A DNA stretch of 22,544 nucleotides from CAWDLX01 sp046728155 (GTDB lineage: Bacteria; Actinomycetota; Actinomycetes; Mycobacteriales; Micromonosporaceae), in the NCBI GenBank assembly GCA_046728155.1, contig JBKPDY010000019.1:1-22544 (forward strand), in the 5' to 3' direction. Under the pieces are notes generated by a model. The model worked only from the letters and a program-made list of their open reading frames with translations, was not told the origin of the DNA and made no database searches. The translations under genes and the position numbers were made by a program. Within the stretch, counting starts at the first letter, position 1; the number at the start of each line of letters is the position of its first letter. Shown piece after piece: positions 20,640 through 22,544 of the stretch.

Positions 20640-21946
20640 CCCTGCTTGTTGTCGGCGTCTCCCACCACACGGCTCCGGTCGAGCTGCTGGAGAGGATCGC
20701 CGTTCCGGTCCAGGCCACGACGAGCGTGCTGAGCGAGCTCGTCGCCCAGCCACACGTCAGTGAGGCCGTCGTGCTATCGACCTGTAACCGGGTCGAGGTG
20801 CACGCCAATGTCACGGCGTTTCACGGTGGACTCAGCGAAATCGGCTCGGTCCTCGCCGGCCGCGCCGGCCTGGACCTGAACCGGCTCGCCAGCCACCTGT
20901 ACATCCACTTCGACACCGAGGCCGTTCGCCATGCCCTCCGCGTCGCCGCCGGTCTCGACTCGATGGTGGTCGGCGAGGCGCAGGTGCTCGGCCAACTCCG
21001 CGAGGCGTACGGCCTGGCCGCCCAGCACGACACCGTCGGCCGGCTGCTCCACGAGCTCATGCAGCAGGCCCTGCGGGTCGGCAAACGGGTCCACGCCGAG
21101 ACCGGAATCGACCGGGCCGGCCAGAGCGTGGTCAGCGCGGCGCTGGCCCTGGCGCCGCAACCGGTGGCCGGGCACCCCGCGCTGGTCGTCGGGGCCGGCT
21201 CGATGGGCGGACTCGCTCTCGCCACGCTGGCCCGGACCGGTGCCTCTCCACTGCTGGTCACGAATCGGAGCGCACAGCGAGCGCGGCGTCTGGCCGAGCT
21301 TCATGGCGCTACTCCGATCGACTACGCCGACCTGGTGGCCGCGGTTCGCGCGGTCGACCTGGTGATCTGCGCTACTGCGTCGCCCGACGCCGTTCTCACC
21401 ATGGACACGATCTCGGCGGCACTGCGCGGGCGGGAGCGTCGCGCCCTCACCGTTGTCGATCTGGCCGTCCCCCATGACGTGGCGCCTGACGTGGCGGAGC
21501 TGTCCGGCGTCACTCTCATCGACATGACCGCCGTCGGCGCGGCAAGCCTCGACCGACCGTCCACACAGGACGAGGAGGCCGCCGAGGCTATCGTGACCGC
21601 AGAGGTGGAGGCGTTCCTGGATTGGTTGCGTGGGACCGAGGTGGCACCGACCGTGGCCGCGTTGCGGGCGCGAGCCGGCGAGGTCGTCGCCGCCGAGTTG
21701 GCCCGGTTCACCACGCGGCGGGCCGACCTGACCGCCGAGCAGCGGTCCGACGTCGCGCGCACCGTGCACCGCGTCGTCCAGCGACTGCTCCATTCACCGA
21801 CGGTACGGGTACGCCAGCTCGCCGGTACCCCCGGCGGCGACCAGTACGCCGCGGCCCTGCGTGAGTTGTTCGACCTCTCGGTCGCCCCCGCGGGGGAGGA
21901 CCTGGACCGGGCCGTCGGCGTCGTGTGGGAGGTCGAGCGGAAATGA
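20636..21946 (+). CDS. hemA: glutamyl-tRNA reductase
   Basis: 436 aa; ATG overlaps the rex stop as ATGA. It reduces glutamyl-tRNA(Glu) to glutamate-1-semialdehyde with NADPH, the first committed step of C5 tetrapyrrole synthesis. Catalytic domain: VVGVSHHTAPVELLER, and the nucleophile C50 in LSTCNRVEVH; HALRVAAGLDSMVVGEAQVLGQ is the strongly conserved glutamate-recognition region. NADPH Rossmann domain: LVVGAGSMGGLALATLARTGA and VTNRS, then DLAVPHDVAPDVAEL. A long helical dimerisation domain ends the protein. The product feeds HemL and then HemB, neither in this window, with HemC encoded next. Placement under the Rex operator ties the first step of heme synthesis to redox state. Confidence 0.97.
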   Translation: MTLLVVGVSHHTAPVELLERIAVPVQATTSVLSELVAQPHVSEAVVLSTCNRVEVHANVTAFHGGLSEIGSVLAGRAGLDLNRLASHLYIHFDTEAVRHALRVAAGLDSMVVGEAQVLGQLREAYGLAAQHDTVGRLLHELMQQALRVGKRVHAETGIDRAGQSVVSAALALAPQPVAGHPALVVGAGSMGGLALATLARTGASPLLVTNRSAQRARRLAELHGATPIDYADLVAAVRAVDLVICATASPDAVLTMDTISAALRGRERRALTVVDLAVPHDVAPDVAELSGVTLIDMTAVGAASLDRPSTQDEEAAEAIVTAEVEAFLDWLRGTEVAPTVAALRARAGEVVAAELARFTTRRADLTAEQRSDVARTVHRVVQRLLHSPTVRVRQLAGTPGGDQYAAALRELFDLSVAPAGEDLDRAVGVVWEVERK

Positions 21947-22544
21947 CGCTGCGACTTGGTACGCGAGGCAGCACACTGGCGCTGGCGCAGTCCGGTCACG
22001 TGGCGCAGGCTTTGACCGCCTCGACTGGCGAGCAGGTCGAGTTGGTCCCGATCGTGACCGCCGGCGACCGCTCCGAGTCGCCGGTCCAGCACCTCGGCGT
22101 CGGGGTCTTCGTCTCCGCGCTGCGTGAGGCTTTGCACGCGAAGGAGATCGACTTCGCCGTCCACTCGTACAAGGACCTCCCCACTGCGGCGGCCGACGGC
22201 CTCGTACTGGCAGCCGTGCCCCAGCGGGACGACTCTCGCGACGCGCTGATCACGATGGACGGTCGCGCGCTCGCCGAGCTTGGTCCCGGTAGCCTGGTCG
22301 GGACCGGCGCACCGCGCCGCGTCGCCCAACTCCGCGCCCTCGGCCGGGGGCTGGTCCCGGTGCCCTTGCGGGGCAACGTGGACACCCGGCTACGCAAGCT
22401 GGCCAACGGAGACTTCGACGCGATCGTGGTCGCCGCCGCGGGTCTGCGCCGGCTCGGCCGGGCGGCGGAGATCACCGAACTGATCGACCCGATGCTCATG
22501 TTGCCCGCCCCTGCCCAGGGCGCGCTGGCGGTGGAGTGCCGGGT
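21943..22544 (+). CDS. hemC: porphobilinogen deaminase (hydroxymethylbilane synthase), partial
   Basis: About 200 codons of the 5' part; the gene runs off the window. ATG overlaps the hemA stop as ATGA. It links four porphobilinogens into hydroxymethylbilane. Motifs: LRLGTRGSTLALAQS at the start, the catalytic D in DFAVHSYKDLPT, the cofactor/substrate arginines in GTGAPRRVAQL and LRGNVDTRLRKL, and PAPAQGALAVECR near the end. The cysteine that carries the dipyrromethane cofactor lies beyond the window and cannot be checked. Actinobacterial order places hemD next, outside the window. Confidence 0.95.
   Translation, partial: MTLRLGTRGSTLALAQSGHVAQALTASTGEQVELVPIVTAGDRSESPVQHLGVGVFVSALREALHAKEIDFAVHSYKDLPTAAADGLVLAAVPQRDDSRDALITMDGRALAELGPGSLVGTGAPRRVAQLRALGRGLVPVPLRGNVDTRLRKLANGDFDAIVVAAAGLRRLGRAAEITELIDPMLMLPAPAQGALAVECR

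Overview
The window is a gene-dense, high-GC segment of an actinobacterial chromosome. GTG and TTG starts are frequent, NTGA stop/start overlaps are common, and many promoters have a TANNNT -10 box only 6-7 nt before the start codon (leaderless mRNA). The gene order comEA-comEC-holA / rpsT-lepA / hemW / hrcA-dnaJ-rsmE and the rex-hemA-hemC operon are typical of Actinobacteria. The AGCGAGC-rich repeats between genes and the style of the proteins suggest Micromonosporales or a relative; that placement is an inference. No rRNA, tRNA, CRISPR array, prophage or complete insertion sequence is visible.

Layout. 1-1046: a 77-bp tandem array leading into a degV-family gene. 1076-5921: a cluster of DnaA-box-like sites, then comEA, comEC (DNA uptake), holA (DNA polymerase III delta) and a small membrane protein. 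6171-8505: rpsT (minus) divergent from lepA. 8580-9814: a small GlsB/YeaQ-type membrane protein converging on an unrecognised membrane-anchored protein, with a shared terminator. 9872-11915: an enoyl-CoA hydratase divergent from hemW with a 31-bp intergenic gap. 11919-14671: a DUF4870-like protein (minus), then a CIRCE-controlled hrcA-dnaJ operon. 14668-17570: a 65-bp tandem array leading into rsmE, then a HIT protein, a HAD hydrolase and an M23 peptidase. 17607-19573: a NarL-type two-component system (minus). 19766-22544: a Rex operator and promoter, a short leader ORF, rex, hemA and the 5' part of hemC, which runs off the window.

How genes work together: HrcA with CIRCE controls its own gene and the co-chaperone DnaJ. 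Rex senses NADH/NAD+ and probably controls its own operon with the first tetrapyrrole enzymes HemA and HemC; HemW acts at the heme-handling end. ComEA and ComEC form the DNA uptake channel.

Most interesting observation: at three gene starts (degV, comEC, rsmE) the start codon and first codons are repeated upstream by units of 77, 137 and 65 bp. All three lengths are 3n-1, so each unit is itself a mini-ORF whose TGA overlaps the next start codon (NTGA), preserving stop/start translational coupling through the array. A fourth locus, rex, has a 21-codon leader ORF with the same TTGA overlap. I know of no described system matching this; it may be a family of 'start-codon repeats' that inserts or expands at coupled gene junctions.
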